The translations under genes and the position numbers were made by a program. Shown here one piece after another: positions 1 through 11,707 of a stretch of DNA of 64,000 nucleotides. The stretch comes from Corydoras sp. C115 (lineage: Eukaryota; Chordata; Actinopteri; Siluriformes; Callichthyidae), in NCBI GenBank assembly GCA_019802505.1, contig JAFMOC010000157.1, forward strand, positions 387,501-451,500, read 5' to 3'. The notes beneath the pieces are model-generated. The model was not told the origin of the DNA. It searched no databases and saw only the letters and a program-made list of their open reading frames with translations. Each line of letters begins with the position of its first letter. Position 1 is the first letter of the stretch.

Positions 1-195
1 CACATTCACCTCTCACCGCTGGAGATCCAGGTTCAAGGCTGCACTAAATTGCCCCATATAGTGTATGTGTGTCTGTCTGTGTGATTTTGCCCAGTGAAAG
101 ATTGGTGCCCTGTCCGGGTGTATCTGCCCAGCATTAGAACCCCCCTGTAACCCTATCCCTAGTATAGGATTAAGTGGAAGATAATGAGATAAGAT
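1..195 (+). mobile_element. tRNA-derived SINE, 5' end cut by window edge
   Basis: This is the body and tail of the commonest SINE of the window. It carries the marker stretch reading 'ccctgtccgggtgtatctgcc' in slightly diverged form and ends in the typical gataatga-type tail. The head with the Pol III A box lies at or before the window start. Orientation follows the complete copy at 63447-63772. Confidence 0.8.
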
Positions 196-476
196 TAGAT
201 TTATTTTGTACAGATCATATGTAGATAGCCCACCCAAAGTCATTCTATTTTTTAAAGTAATCAGTTTAATCTGTTTCAAGTTTGTATTTGCTAATATTTG
301 TGCACATTTATGGGTTTAATTGTTAAATAACAAATTATTAAAACAATCATGAGTCCTGTTTATTCAATTTATTCAACTAAAAATCATCACATTTGATGAT
401 TTGTGACAACACGTGACAACAATGATATCCATTTAAAAATTTTAATCAGGTACCAAAATTTTGTTTTTACTGCCTT

Positions 477-929
477 TGTTACCAAGTCCGTCTTTCCCCG
501 GAAAGAAGGCGGCTACGCGGAGTTGCTGCGTACGACCGCTCGCGCCTTGTGAGCGCTTCCTGGATACCGACCACGTGGGGAAAAATGCGTGCGTCGGTCC
601 ACGGAAAACACTCCCACGAATGCGACCCACGCGGAGATGATGCACAGCGCCGCAACGTGGTTGAACGCGGAAGGAGAGAGAGACACCGGGATAACATCCA
701 AAAACTCGAAATTTAATAAAAATTGGTGACGGGACACCAACAGAAAGGGGGAACAAAACGAAACAAAGTAACATTGGGTATGAAAAACCACAAACAAAGA
801 CGTGTGCCGACTGATGGAAAACTAAGAATAAATACAAAACCAACTGAACACGTGCACAAAACAAACCAATCACCCAACTGAAACAATTAAGGACAAAACG
901 AGGGACAGGTGCCACAGGCACCTGTGACA
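477..929 (-). repeat. 3' LTR of S-family copy 1
   Basis: Runs from a terminal TGTTA to a terminal TGACA on the + strand and matches the LTR at 1339-1786. On the minus strand it opens with an inverted GGTGCC/GGCACC palindrome. Confidence 0.88.
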
Positions 930-1338
930 TACCCCCACCCCAAGGGTCGCGCTAAAAGGGAAAGCGGCCCAACAAACAAAAAAAAATAATAATAATGATA
1001 AACAGTACACGCAAAAAACGGGGGGAGGTAAAAGTCCCTCTGGTGGTGAGGCATGCTGGGTGCCCCCTGCTGACGGCGTGAAGCACGACCTCTCGCTGCG
1101 GAGGCGCGAATCGGCGCCCTCTTGCTGCGAGACGGGGATGGCTCCTCTGGTGTCCGGAGTCTGTGGCTGGCGGACCCTGGTGCTCGGAGCCAGCGATGGG
1201 GCGGTCCCCAGCGCCCAGACTCGACAATCGGCGGTCCCCGGTGCTCTGCCTAGTCAGCGGCGCAGCCTCTGGTCCTCCGGCTCAGCGGTGGGTGACCCCT
1301 GGTGTCCAGAACTCTCCCGATAGTTTGGCACGTCTTTC
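930..1338 (-). other. Internal region of S-family copy 1
   Basis: GC-rich and without a convincing gene. On the minus strand it holds repeated units containing CACCAGGGG- or AGCAGGGGGCAC-like cores, then a pyrimidine/T-rich stretch, an imperfect hairpin (GCCGC/GCG-GAC arms around 935-970) and a G-rich polypurine tract at 930-940. A 91-codon open frame (952-1227, minus) lacks similarity to gag, pol or env that I can recognise and is probably a by-product of the repeat units. Confidence 0.6.
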
Positions 1339-1786
1339 TGTTAGCGATTGTCCGTCTTTCCCCGGGAGAGGGCGGCTAACGTTGAGGTATAGCGTTAAGC
1401 CGCTCGCGCCTAGTGAGCGCTCCCGGGATACCGACCACGCGGGGAAGAATGCGTGCGTCGGTCCGCGGAAAACACTCCCACAAATGCGACCCACGCGAAG
1501 AAGATACGCAGCGTCGCAACGTGGTTGAACGCGGAAGGAGAGTCCAAACAGACACCGGGATAAAATCCAAAATGTAGAATTTAATAAAAATTGGTGTGGG
1601 GACACCAACAAAAATGGGGAACAAACAAACAACGTAACAATGGGCATAATAACCACAAAACAAAGACGTGATGGAAAACTAAGAATAAATACAAAACCAA
1701 CTGAACACGTGCACAAAACAAACCAATCACCCAACTGAAACAATTAAGGACAAAACGAGGGACAGGTGCCACAGGCACCTGTGACA
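1339..1786 (-). repeat. 5' LTR of S-family copy 1, with promoter and self-primer motif
   Basis: Matches 477-929. The minus strand contains a TATTTATT-type box. The 9-nt motif cacgtcttt (complement of 1662-1670) is found again just inside the LTR at 1326-1337, consistent with self-primed reverse transcription. The adjacent base substitutions shorten the match compared with copy 2. Confidence 0.8.
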
Positions 1787-2610
1787 GCCTTACAGTTTTT
1801 ATATATTTTTTTTTAGAAAAAAGCACACATTTTGTAGAATTTCCAGGCGTTTGTAAATATATTGGTAAATAAACTTTTACATCATTATGCATAATGATAA
1901 AAAGATGATTCTGCATAATTATAATTTTTGCATAAAGCATAACATATATACGCTATGATCTTTGTTGATCATCTTTGGTTTTATCAATTATGTGTCAGTC
2001 ATTAATAGCTACATGGCTGCATGCACACTGATAATGTGGAAGCTAAATACGTTGGGCCCGCAAAATTCATTCTGAAGGCCTAGGCAGAAATATTTACCTG
2101 GCAACCATTGAGAAAATACATGTCTGGAAGTGACACAACCAGGGAAAAAAGCTATGGAATTATGGACAATAAATAATTAACATCAGTCTGTTATTCAGTT
2201 ATATTTAGACTTTTTGAGAGGGCCTTGAAGGCCCTGACGCCCTGCCACTGATAGAACGTCCATTCTGTCTGTTCTTTTGGTAAATTTAACAAAAGCACAC
2301 AGTCAGATGCGTGAGTCATATTACATACTACAAAGTATAAAAATACAACTTTGGTTTTATGTGAGTGCCTGACTGGCTGTTGTAAGTAGTTCTAAAACTG
2401 CTGTGTGTTTAAATGGACAAAAACAGCTTGTCTTAGAAAGGTCAATATAGGCCATCTTCCTTGGAAACTGAATTCATGATTTTGATAAGAAAGTGCTACT
2501 CACTAAGTATTTGTGCTGTTTTAACCTGCACGTGATAAAAAATTATTTTAGTAGACCTCGAAAAACTAGACAAATTCTAGTGTAATTCTTTCATGTAATT
2601 CATGTAATTC
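1787..2610. other. No gene seen
   Basis: AT-rich, non-repetitive DNA without plausible exons, RNA genes or recognisable transposon ends. Confidence 0.6.
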
Positions 2611-2981
2611 TGTCAAATACGGGTGGCGCAGTCCGTCCGATGGCGTCGCTGCGCGGTGCGGTGTGGTGTAATGAAGCAAGCCAAGCGTCCAGGTAAGCAG
2701 ACAAAGAGAAAGTTTAATGCTTGAATCAGCGGGAACGCCGCTGAATGCACGGCGGGACGTGCCGGGAGCAAACTATAACAAAACCACAAACTATACGACC
2801 GGAAACACCCGACGTAACCCAACGAACTACATATCGACATATACATACAATTCTGCCACATGTGATCAGGTGGGACCCAATCCCAGCTCAAGGGGATGGG
2901 CCCTACCTACAGGAACCCTAAACGGCAAAAAAACGAAAATAAGAAAACAGGGGGGAGTGGCCTAGCACTCCCAACCTGACA
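2611..2981 (-). repeat. Solo LTR with target duplication
   Basis: A 371-bp unit with TGTCA...TGACA ends is flanked by the 5-bp direct repeat aattc (2606-2610 and 2982-2986). There is no internal region, so it is an LTR-LTR recombination product. The minus strand begins with an inverted AGTG-rich palindrome similar in style to the solo LTR at 46568, giving the orientation. No coding potential. Confidence 0.85.
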
Positions 2982-2986
2982 AATTC

Positions 2987-4758
2987 TTAGTTTTTGATCT
3001 CTTTGTCTCTTTGTTTAGTTCTTGACCTCAGTTTGATCCTTGCTAATCCATCATTTCCAAACGAATAGGTGGTGAATCAGAACAGGGATTTAACTGACAG
3101 CGCTGTGTAATCATCACCATGGCAACAGTATTATTTTGGCACTCCTCTAAGGTCAGATCTAGTATGTCTTTCTCCATTGGCAGCTGTTAAAAAATATTCC
3201 TTCAGCGTGATCCTTCAGCTATTTTGGTCATGCATTATAAACAGGTTTGTATAGTTTTATATTGTATATTGTCAAATAAAATTGTACACATTTGATTGAA
3301 CGGTGTGTTTGGAATCATTTTGCATTCATTTGAAAAAATGTAAAATTTGTTTGCAGATTTGTATCAGTTGCCAAGTTTGTAAATTTACAGCCCTGTCCAT
3401 CTGCCCTTGCGTGTTCTTAAACATGCTTGGAAACACAAATCCTGTAAAGAAGAATTCATGTAGTAAGTACCATCATAAAGGAGCTAGACCCGCTATGAAG
3501 TGTGAATGAGTTACACATATTGCCTCATGTTACCAGTAGTAACAAGAACACTAATTAAACATAAAACTACAAAAAAAAATGTTAGAAAAAAAACAAAAAT
3601 ATACATTACAGTTTGTGGCTACCACCTGAAAAATCATTCCATTTTTGCGGTCATCCTGCTTCAGTGTACCAGTTGTTAATTGTATTTTTACTGAAACTAA
3701 TGAAACTGTTTTAAAAATCACAAATCCTTTCGAAACTGGAATTCCAAATGTTTAACAGACATATGTGCATTGATGGACCACCTTCCAGGCTACCATATTG
3801 TGCTGATATGAGATGTATAGAATGTAGTGACAGGCCATGCATTTCCAACATAGGATTCAGTGATGCTCCATCTAAATTAATCTACCTGTCTTTCCTCACT
3901 TGTACCTTATAATATATCCCCTTCTATTGCCATCAAAGCTAATGCTGAAAGTCAAGTTGTATTTCTGTAATACGTTTTAATTGTACTCTCTAATCAGAGG
4001 GCACAAATACACTGACATTATTACCATTATGATAACGTTATTATCATATTAATCTGGTGAGTATACCAAGTAAACATGCACCAGCAGTATAATGGGCCTG
4101 TCCATTATATAAGGCCCATTATATAAAATGTGTTTAACTTACAATTGTTATTTCAGCTCAAAGTTCATCTAATAAGACATATCAAGGTCAAATTATGTTC
4201 TTACCACAAACTTAACACATCAATGTTGTGAAGGAGACCACCTCCTCTCAACAGACAGTTGTTTTCATAGCAGTTGTTTTGTATTGTTTTTGAGTTCATT
4301 TATTCTATTCATACCCTTTGCTCTCTGCAAAGCATGTTCTCCAGATGGCTTTTAAAAAATAAGTAACAAAAATGTCTGTTTTGCTTTATTTAGGTATATT
4401 TAAGTATCTTTTATTTATTAAATCATGGTAATATTAAGCAGAATATTTCACCCAAATTTTAATGATTGATTAAACTTGGGACAGATTCCTTGCATGACCA
4501 AGAACAGATTATTACACTAAAAACTTCAATAATATTTTGCAGTTGTCAAACAAAAATATAAAACACTGTTCAGAAGTGGAAAACAGGCACTTTAAAGTAA
4601 CTTAAAGCAACTTACTCATTCACAAACTGGTGTTTGATTGAATCTAGTAGAATCTGCTAATCATTTGGGTTAGGCATGGTTTTGTCTAACTATTCAGGTT
4701 CATCATCGAATGTATGACATTTCTGTCAAATTCTAGGCTTTCTCTTACAGTGTGGCCT
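2987..4758. other. No gene seen
   Basis: AT-rich unique sequence. A small inverted stretch around 4098-4125 (two 'cccattatat' segments in a row) is the only local structure noted. No exon with credible splice sites was recognised. Confidence 0.55.
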
Positions 4759-5063
4759 AATCCATCCATCCACTTCCACTTTATCCTCTACGAGGGTCGT
4801 GGTAATTTCCCCATGCCCATCCAGGGGAGAACGTCTCAGGCGCTGGGCAGATACACCCAGGACAGGGAGCCAATCTATCACTGGGCACCCACTCACTCAC
4901 ATAGACATACACACAAACACACTCTATATGGTATAATTTTTGGAGAATTCAATTGACCTTGATCCATGTTTTTGGACTGTAGGAGGAAACTGGCGAACAG
5001 AGGAAACCCACACGGACACAGGGAAAACTCCACCCAAACTCCACCCAGATAACCACTAAGCCA
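4759..5063 (-). mobile_element. tRNA-derived SINE
   Basis: Minus-strand copy. It starts with the atccatcc-type tail and contains the conserved 'catgcccatccaggggaga' block. It ends in 'aaccactaagcca', the complement of the A-box region. The B-box segment is deleted. Confidence 0.85.
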
Positions 5064-7049
5064 TTTTCAAATATATATTTTCATAACAAGCTTTTATCTT
5101 TACTTTATACTACTGAACATCATTATATCAAAATCAAAATTATTTTTTAAGTAAAGGTCTTGAGACCTGTTAAAAACTGGATGTTTTATTTGTAATGTTA
5201 TTGTCCCCTTTTCAAAATAAAAGTATTCCACAATTTTGGTAAAGCAAAAAAAGTAAAATTTGTGTTGTTTCACACAAGTAATTTATTAAATTACTCATTC
5301 AAAGATGACATCCAAGTAATGCAGCTGTTTTAATATATTTTAAATGACTACATTTATAAGCACCCATTTTTTGTTGCTCATGTGCTCAAAAAGTTTGTTT
5401 TTTTTTAAATGTGAGGAATTTTTTCTTTGCTGCCATCTTATGCTTTGGTTTCTTATGTGAAAAATTTACTTTGACTACATTTAGTCATTTAGCACATGCT
5501 TATATCCAATGCTACTTACAAATGAGAGAACACATTTGTATACAAATGTTTTAAATTTAGCATATAGAAGTAAAGGATTGTCATTTGGTGTGCCTATATA
5601 TTTGATACATTCCTTAAAATTCTTCATCTTAGGAATTTGGATCTAAGCTCAGCAGAGGGGCTTGTCTTACTTTTATTCAATGTACCTTCACATTAATCAT
5701 TCATTATATCATTACTCTTTCAAACATTAGAGCTTTTGTGATTTTTATAACTTTTGCTGTACCTGTTTTCTTTAGCCTTAATTTGTAAGCAAAATGTTAG
5801 TTTCAATAAAATAATAGGACCACATAAAATTAAATATAACAAACACTATCTGACTTAATTTGAAAAGTACACCCAGTCTGGAAGCCATGACAACAATAGA
5901 GTTCTTATGTGTACAAACCAGCAGGTACACTGGTAAAACAGAGAAAGGATCCTTGATGAGATGTGACGCTGAGCCACGGAGTGATATCAGGTGAGCAGCC
6001 AGGATATCTGCCGGTGCGACGAGTGCTGGAGCCAGAGGCTGATGAGGAGGAAGTTAGGGCTGGAAGAAAATGCAGCTTAGCAAACTCGCGTAACAGGCCA
6101 TGTGTAAAAGATGAACCATAGTTAAACAAGCAATGGCAGCAGCTTAACATTTAGTTAAATTCTATTAATTAAGCCTAATCAAAGTCCATTACCAACGGTT
6201 CTGCCTTTTTATATTATATTATGACTACGGATTCGGATTCTGCAGTGATTTCTAGTGATGTATTTTTGGTGGTACAGAAAAAAAAAAATTATTACAAATT
6301 ATAAAACGTGTAGTTCCAGTCCAATTGATTGACAATTTACACCTCTGACCGCTTCACTTTTGTATCAGTGCGTTAAACGTGCCTTCATGGTTGAACATTA
6401 TTACTAATCATGCAACATTAATGGAAATACAGATGATATAAATAGCAAGTCGGTTTCCGATGAGTATTAAACCAGTATCCCATTGCTTAGCAATAAATGT
6501 TCACTCTAAAATCTAGACTAGAAATTATGTTGTGGAAGACCAGATTATTAAGAATTTTATACACATTAGAACACATTAAATATATACAGCAAATTAAACC
6601 TTGCTTTTTTATTATAGTGTTTTATAACCTGAAAATACGAACTTTTGCAATAATCTGTCTCTGAATCAGCCACAAACACTGAGAGATGATTTAGCACACG
6701 TAATAAAGCAATAAGGCACTCGGGATTGTGTATTATTTAAATTATGAAAAAGAATTATTAGGCACGACATGTAGCATAAAGACAGATTTCACATTTTAGG
6801 TTTTTAGAGTAATAGATATGGCCATATGGACTAAAAAAATGGCACATTAAAGTGTCACACAGTGAAGAGTTAAATAGCATGCAGCCTCTCAGTGCACCCA
6901 CATTCTATTTCCAGGGTGATATTCTTGCCCAGTGGTGCCTTGGTTTTTACATTTAGAGCCAGTGAATTTTAGAGCCAGTGAATTTTAGACTTTAAATAGG
7001 AGTGTGGCTATGGAAATGAATGCTATTGTTGTAAAACATTTTTTTTGCC
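5064..7049. other. No gene confirmed; L2 tail scrap and one GC-richer patch
   Basis: Mostly AT-rich. At about 5470-5545 there is a diverged L2/V-SINE 3'-end scrap ('tttagtcatttagcac...'). At 5880-6130 a locally GC-richer, CpG-containing patch includes a strong donor-like CAG|GTGAGC at 5990-5998 and a short + strand frame rich in Glu and Arg. I cannot assign it to a gene. Confidence 0.45.
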
Positions 7050-7062
7050 ATAGTTTAGAAAA

Positions 7063-7401
7063 AGGGTGGCTTAGTGGTTAGCACGTTCGCCTCTCAGCGG
7101 TAGGGATTCCCGGTTCGAATCCCCATCTGGGTGGAGTTTCCATGTTCTCTCCGTGTCTGCGTGGGTTTCCTCCGGGTTCTCCGGTTTCCTCCCACAGTCC
7201 AAAAACATGGATGAAATCAATTGAATTCTCAAAATTGCCCCATATAGAGTGTGTCTGTGTGAGTGGGTGTGTGCCCAGCGATGGATTGGCGCCCTGTCCT
7301 GGGTCTATCTGCCCAGCGCCTGAGACGTTCTCCCCTGGATGGGCATGGGGAACCCCACCGCGACCCTAATAGAGGATAAAACGGGAAAAATGAATGAATG
7401 A
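7063..7401 (+). mobile_element. tRNA-derived SINE, full length with TSD
   Basis: Head with A-box-like 'tggcttagtggttagc' and B box 'ggttcgaatcc', a conserved body, and an aatgaatgaatga tail. A target duplication of about 10 bp, gtttagaaaa, flanks it (ending just before 7063 and resuming at about 7402). The tRNA-like head is part of the SINE, not a functional tRNA gene. Confidence 0.92.
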
Positions 7402-7639
7402 GTTTAGAAAACATTGTCTGTGGTACTAACAAAATACATTCTTAAAGTAACAAATAAAAAATATGAACAAATAAGATGGAATCTATTTTAACCTGCATGC
7501 ATTGACCAAACACTATGCAAATACCATTTTTAAATGTTTTATTTTAACATAAAAAGGCACATTAAAAGCAAATTGAGAAACAAAAGAACAATTAAGCAAT
7601 AAAAGACTAATTGTAATTGATTCATTTTTCTTTTCCAGT

Positions 7640-9031
7640 TTCCTTTGCCCTTCCGTCCTTGCATTATCACATGGAGTGGGCCCTCTTCTTTGTGCACTGG
7701 TCACCCGGGCGTCTTATGTACCATCCAGCTTATCCAACGGAGGTACTGGTGGGAGTCCTTACAGGCGGACGTACAATCCTTTGTGCGCTTATGTTCATGT
7801 TCCAACTGTGCCACCTGTAAGACCCCCCGGGAGCTTCCAGCGGGTAAGCTGTGCCCTTTGCCAGTGCCGGAGCGGCCTTGGGCCCACATAGCACTGGACT
7901 TCGTGACCGGTCTCCCCTCCTCCAACGCCTATAATACCATCCTTTCGGTTCTCGATCGGTTCTCCCGGGCGGTTAAACTTTTCCCACTTAGGGGGCTGCT
8001 CTCGGTGTTCGAGACGGCCGAACTTTTGTTCTCAAGAGTGTTCACCTCGTTTGGGATCCCGGAGGTTATCCTTTCAGATAGAGGTCCCCAATTCACGTCA
8101 GCCGTTTGGAGGGCGTATTGTGAGAAGCTGGGGTCCTCTGTTTGTCTCTCCTCGGGGTTCCACCCCCAGACTAATGGGGCCTGTTAACGTTCTCACCAAG
8201 AGACTAACAAGTTCCTCCGTATTTATGCCCACCACAATCCATCTGATTGGTCACGGTACCTCCCCTGGGCGGAGATTGCCCAGAACTCGCTGCGCCATTC
8301 GGCCACCGGCCTCACCCCGTTCCAGTGTGTTCTGGGCTATCAGCCACCTTTTGCACCTTGGGATGGGGAGGAGTCGGAGGCACCGGCACTGGATGCTTGG
8401 TTTCAGCGCGGCGAGGAGGTTTGGGCTCAGGTCCACCAGCGGGTTGAGGCAGTGATACGGAGATACAAGCGCTTTGTGGATCGCTCTCGGGGTGACACTC
8501 CGCGGTTCAAAGTGGGTGACATGGTTTGGCTCAGTACCCGGGATATCAGGTGTCGTCAAGGTACTCGAAAACTCCTACCCCGGTTTTTGGGTCCCTTCAG
8601 GGTGGAAGCCATCGTTAATGAAGTCGCTGTTCGGCTCAAGCTCCCGCGCCATATGCGGGTGCACCCGACCTTTCATGTCTCCCTTCTGAAACCATTTGTT
8701 CCAGGACCACTGGATTCCAATTTGACAGAGTCCAATAGAGAGACACAGGAGGTGAACGGTTCTAACATCTACTCTGTGTCCTCTCTGTTGGACTCCCGCC
8801 TGCACCGGGGCAAGATACAGTACCTGGTGGTTTGGGAGGGGTTCGGTCCTGAAGAGAGGAGCTGGGTCTCCGCCAAAGACATCTTGGACCCAAGTATCAT
8901 CCAGGAATTCCACCGGGATCACCCTGACCGCCCCGCCCCTCGGCCTAGAGGTCGGCCTCCCCGCCGAGGTCGACGGACTGAGTCTATAGGGAATACTTCT
9001 CAGGTGGGACCGCCTTTTTCTGGGGGGGGGT
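7640..9031 (+). pseudogene. Chromovirus (Ty3/gypsy) integrase-chromodomain fragment, nonsense mutated
   Basis: This is the 3' third of a Ty3/gypsy pol. It begins inside the integrase zinc-binding region and is truncated upstream at about 7640. It continues through the integrase core, with the two catalytic Asp positions seen in ALDF and SDRG. It ends with the C-terminal GDMVWLSTRDIR region and a chromodomain (about 8760-8910, WEGFGPEERSW). The frame is otherwise continuous, but a TAA at 8185-8187 falls exactly where the third catalytic residue, Glu, sits in the homologous protein at 49269-53432. The 5' LTR, gag, protease, RT and RNase H are missing. A G-run polypurine tract (9022-9033) joins it to the LTR at 9034. 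It is dead as an element. Confidence 0.93.
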
Positions 9032-9033
9032 GA

Positions 9034-9651
9034 TGTTACACATTCACGTTCATGCCTCTCATCTCCACACACACCCACTTCTACACCTACACGTTCACGC
9101 CCCGCTGCTCCACTCTCCTCTCCTCACACACCCACTTCCACACCTGTCAATCATTCTGTTAATCATCGATGGCCCTCTCCAGATTATTAGTTGCAGGTGC
9201 GCCTCATTGACGACAGCGGCTTCTTAAGCTGCCGTTCCGGACTCCTCGGCGCAGAGTTTTTTGGATCATCCTGCTTGTGCGTGCTTCTCATTACTCTCGG
9301 AGGGCATCTGTCCTGGATGTGCTATTCTCCCTCTGGCGATACCTACATTGATCGTGCTGACTCGCTACCTCTTCGTAGGATCGCTCTCCTCGGGTGACGT
9401 AGAGACATCGGAGGCTCCGCTGCTCACACACCCCCCCCCCCCCCCCAGCGTTCCTCGCTACTCGCTCTCCGCCTCGGACGTGAGCCGCTGCCTTCCGCTG
9501 CTTTTGGGGAAGTTATCATCAATGAACTATTGACTTTTTTGCTTTTGAGTTATTGGAGTTGTTTTTTTCCCTGCCTGGAGGAAACTTTATTTTTGGTTTT
9601 GAAAGCACGCTTCCCACTGTTCCTCCGGCAACGGGTCGCTTAAACGTAACA
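9034..9651 (+). repeat. 3' LTR of the truncated chromovirus
   Basis: Begins TGTTACAC right after the polypurine tract and ends ...GTAACA, giving 618 bp. It includes a run of about 20 C at 9428-9447. No matching 5' LTR exists in the window, so the end points rest on the terminal dinucleotides and the PPT. Confidence 0.8.
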
Positions 9652-9890
9652 ACTAAAGATTAAGGACACCTGTTTAAGGACACCCTCAAGGAGGATGTCT
9701 GGGGATACTGAGTCTTGGTCCTCCCAAAGTTTTTTCCTGAAAAAACAACATAACAGGGAAATTTTTTTTCTTGCCACTGTCACTTTGGCTTGCTTTTCAG
9801 CTTGCTCGCTTCGGGTTCAGGCTCATAACACTGTAAAACTGCTTTGTGAAAGTGTACTGTTGTAAAAAGAATATAAATAAGTTACTTGAA
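9652..9890 (+). repeat. Fish interspersed repeat tail
   Basis: Contains 'ttcttgccactgtcac' and 'aactgctttgtgaaag'. The same repeat is seen in reverse at 12945-13165 and, more diverged, at 60435-60665. It is likely the 3' end of a retroposon family whose name I cannot give with certainty. Confidence 0.6.
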
Positions 9891-10980
9891 TGAGTTATTA
9901 AACATGAAAAAATTGTAGTGCAGTTAAAAAATAAATTTTTAGGTGAAGCACAAACTTAATGTATTTATTTTTGAAAACAATTAATGGAGGCTCCAGTGAT
10001 TTTAGAAAGGAGTTCAAATGAGTGTAATATAGAGGGTGAATGACTTAAAAAAATATATTAATGTGGAGTTGGGATAGGGTATAAGAGTATATTTACTGCC
10101 TAACCCTCCTGTCTGTTTTCTGTTTTGAGTGCACCTTGAAAATTATTTCAGGAAAGGTTATAAGAGGCACTAGTGTAGAGTTAAAATCATAAAGACCCTA
10201 AAGACAAGTTATAGTAAGAGAGGCATTTACTAATACATTTACATTACATTTACTAATGAGGCAAATTGGGATTAAACTAGTATAGAAGCAGGGTGGAGTG
10301 AAAACGACACCACTGTAAAGCCATGATGGTGTATGATGATGATGATGTAAAGAGGCAATACGACAGAGAGAAGGTAAAATAAAGTAGCACTAGTGAAAGG
10401 GCAGGATAAAATAAAGTAATAATAATAATACCTTTCTAACACCCAAGGACACCGTACAATAATAAAACAATAACAAAACAATAAAAGTGCAGGTAAATAC
10501 TTACTTACAAATAGACTAGTAAAAGTGGATGAAATAAAATAAAATACATAAAATGTAAGATATTGTGGAAGTAGTGGGATGTAGGATGAGATGATATAGA
10601 AGCAGGATAAACTGAAGTGGCACAATAGTATCAGAACAAGGTAGGAAAGACAGAAATTTGAAGACCTAAAGGGGCAACTGCTTTCTGTTAGTTTGTTTCT
10701 CAGTCGACATTGACTTTGTTGCACATTTTTTCTAATAGATAAAAGATCTTCTTAAGCAGTTACCATCTGAAGTGTGTACATGGCACAACAAGGGAAAATA
10801 TATTTTGTATGTTTTGGCTGCTTGCTTCAGTCAGCTGATTAGGATGGCAAGCTATGATTGGATGGTCCAGTTGTGCACAGCTGCACTGTAGACAAGGCTG
10901 CCAGTGTCTCCGCCTCAACTAAGCTCCAGTAGTAGCTTTCTGTGCTTGTGTACTTGAGAGCGAGCACACCATTAAGAGAG

Positions 10981-11016
<36 letters not shown>

Positions 11017-11539
11017 TGTGTGGATGGAGGATGAGACTGAGAGTATAGCCAGAGGAGAAATGTTCTGCAGGATCTAAAAGAGAGGATATTTACTGCTTAA
11101 CCCTCCTCTCTCTATGGTCTTTTTGGAGTGCAGCTTGAAAATTGTTTTCTGGTGGAGTGCAGCCTGGGCATGGTTTTAACATGACTACAGGTTTAACCAG
11201 GAGGTCTTCTGAGCTTTGCATATATTTGCAGTGCATTCTGATTCCTGTCTATTATTTGTAAAAAGTTTTAAATGGTTTATAGTTGAACAGCATCTTCAGT
11301 TTATCTTTTCAGGGAAGAGCATTGTAAAGGTTTTCTTTTTTCAGGTGGTTCTGGAGTATTTTGTTCATAGCCAATTTAATCAAGAGTGTTTTTTAAGGTA
11401 CAAAGTTAATTAGATGGGGACAGGGGGTGCTTAATGTTTGTGGTGTTCATCTATTAAATTTAGATCTACTTAAATGTTAATATTTAAGTTGGACTTAAGC
11501 TTCAGGTTGGGTTGCCATACAATAGCTTGTGATAGCAGG
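9891..11539. other. Region upstream of a putative first exon; duplicated segment and GA microsatellite
   Basis: No coding exon recognised. A segment near 10083-10155 ('tatttactgc..taaccctcct') recurs in diverged form at 11085-11160, about 1 kb apart in direct orientation. A (GA)n tract occupies 10979-11014. The DNA after 10850 is less AT-rich than its surroundings and could be promoter or 5' UTR for the exon proposed at 11540. Confidence 0.4.
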
Positions 11540-11707
11540 TATGGGCTGCACTGCCAGTATTGTACTGCTTCATGCTTTGCGTTCAGTATTCAGAGGAAAC
11601 TGTGCAAGGACATGCTCTGGTCAATGGGAGCAGAGGTCCCTGGAGGTTCTACCTGTACAAGTTGGAGATATGGAATACAACCGTCCACGCACCATCATCA
11701 TAATGGT
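11540..11707 (+). CDS. Possible alternative first coding exon of dock10 (speculative)
   Basis: An ATG opens a 56-codon stretch that runs without stop to a GT at 11708. The splice would leave phase 0, the phase at which the exon at 39966 begins, so direct joining keeps the frame. The peptide begins MGCTAS: Gly2, Cys3 and Ser6 fit the N-myristoylation/palmitoylation pattern of membrane-targeted alternative N-termini. Against it, the donor (gtatcc) is weak, a stronger donor-like CAG|GTATGG sits just before the ATG at about 11537, and no homologue was compared. An upstream (GA)n tract and lower AT content are compatible with a promoter. If unrelated to dock10, it may be a chance frame. Confidence 0.3.

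Larger units (their letters stand above)
477..1786 (-). mobile_element. Short non-autonomous LTR element (S family, copy 1), complete
   Basis: Two LTRs of about 450 bp flank only 409 bp of internal DNA. The element is bounded by TG...CA ends and a 5-bp target duplication (gcctt at 472-476 and 1787-1791). It is in the minus orientation: the purine-rich tract lies next to the left LTR and the primer-binding site next to the right LTR. There is no gag or pol. The internal part is a series of degenerate CCAG(A/G)GG-containing units, a C-run, a T-run and a hairpin before the polypurine tract. It is the same family as 44257-46251 and related in layout to the long elements at 21388 and 27905. The size resembles TRIM elements. 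Confidence 0.9.

Noticed and set aside
442..930. 162-codon minus-strand frame as a gene
   Set aside because: It lies within the LTR of S copy 1. The matching frame in the other LTR differs by indels.
7063..7130. tRNA-like A and B boxes as a tRNA gene
   Set aside because: They are the head of the SINE, recurring at many places with the same body. No cloverleaf was checked that would support a functional tRNA.
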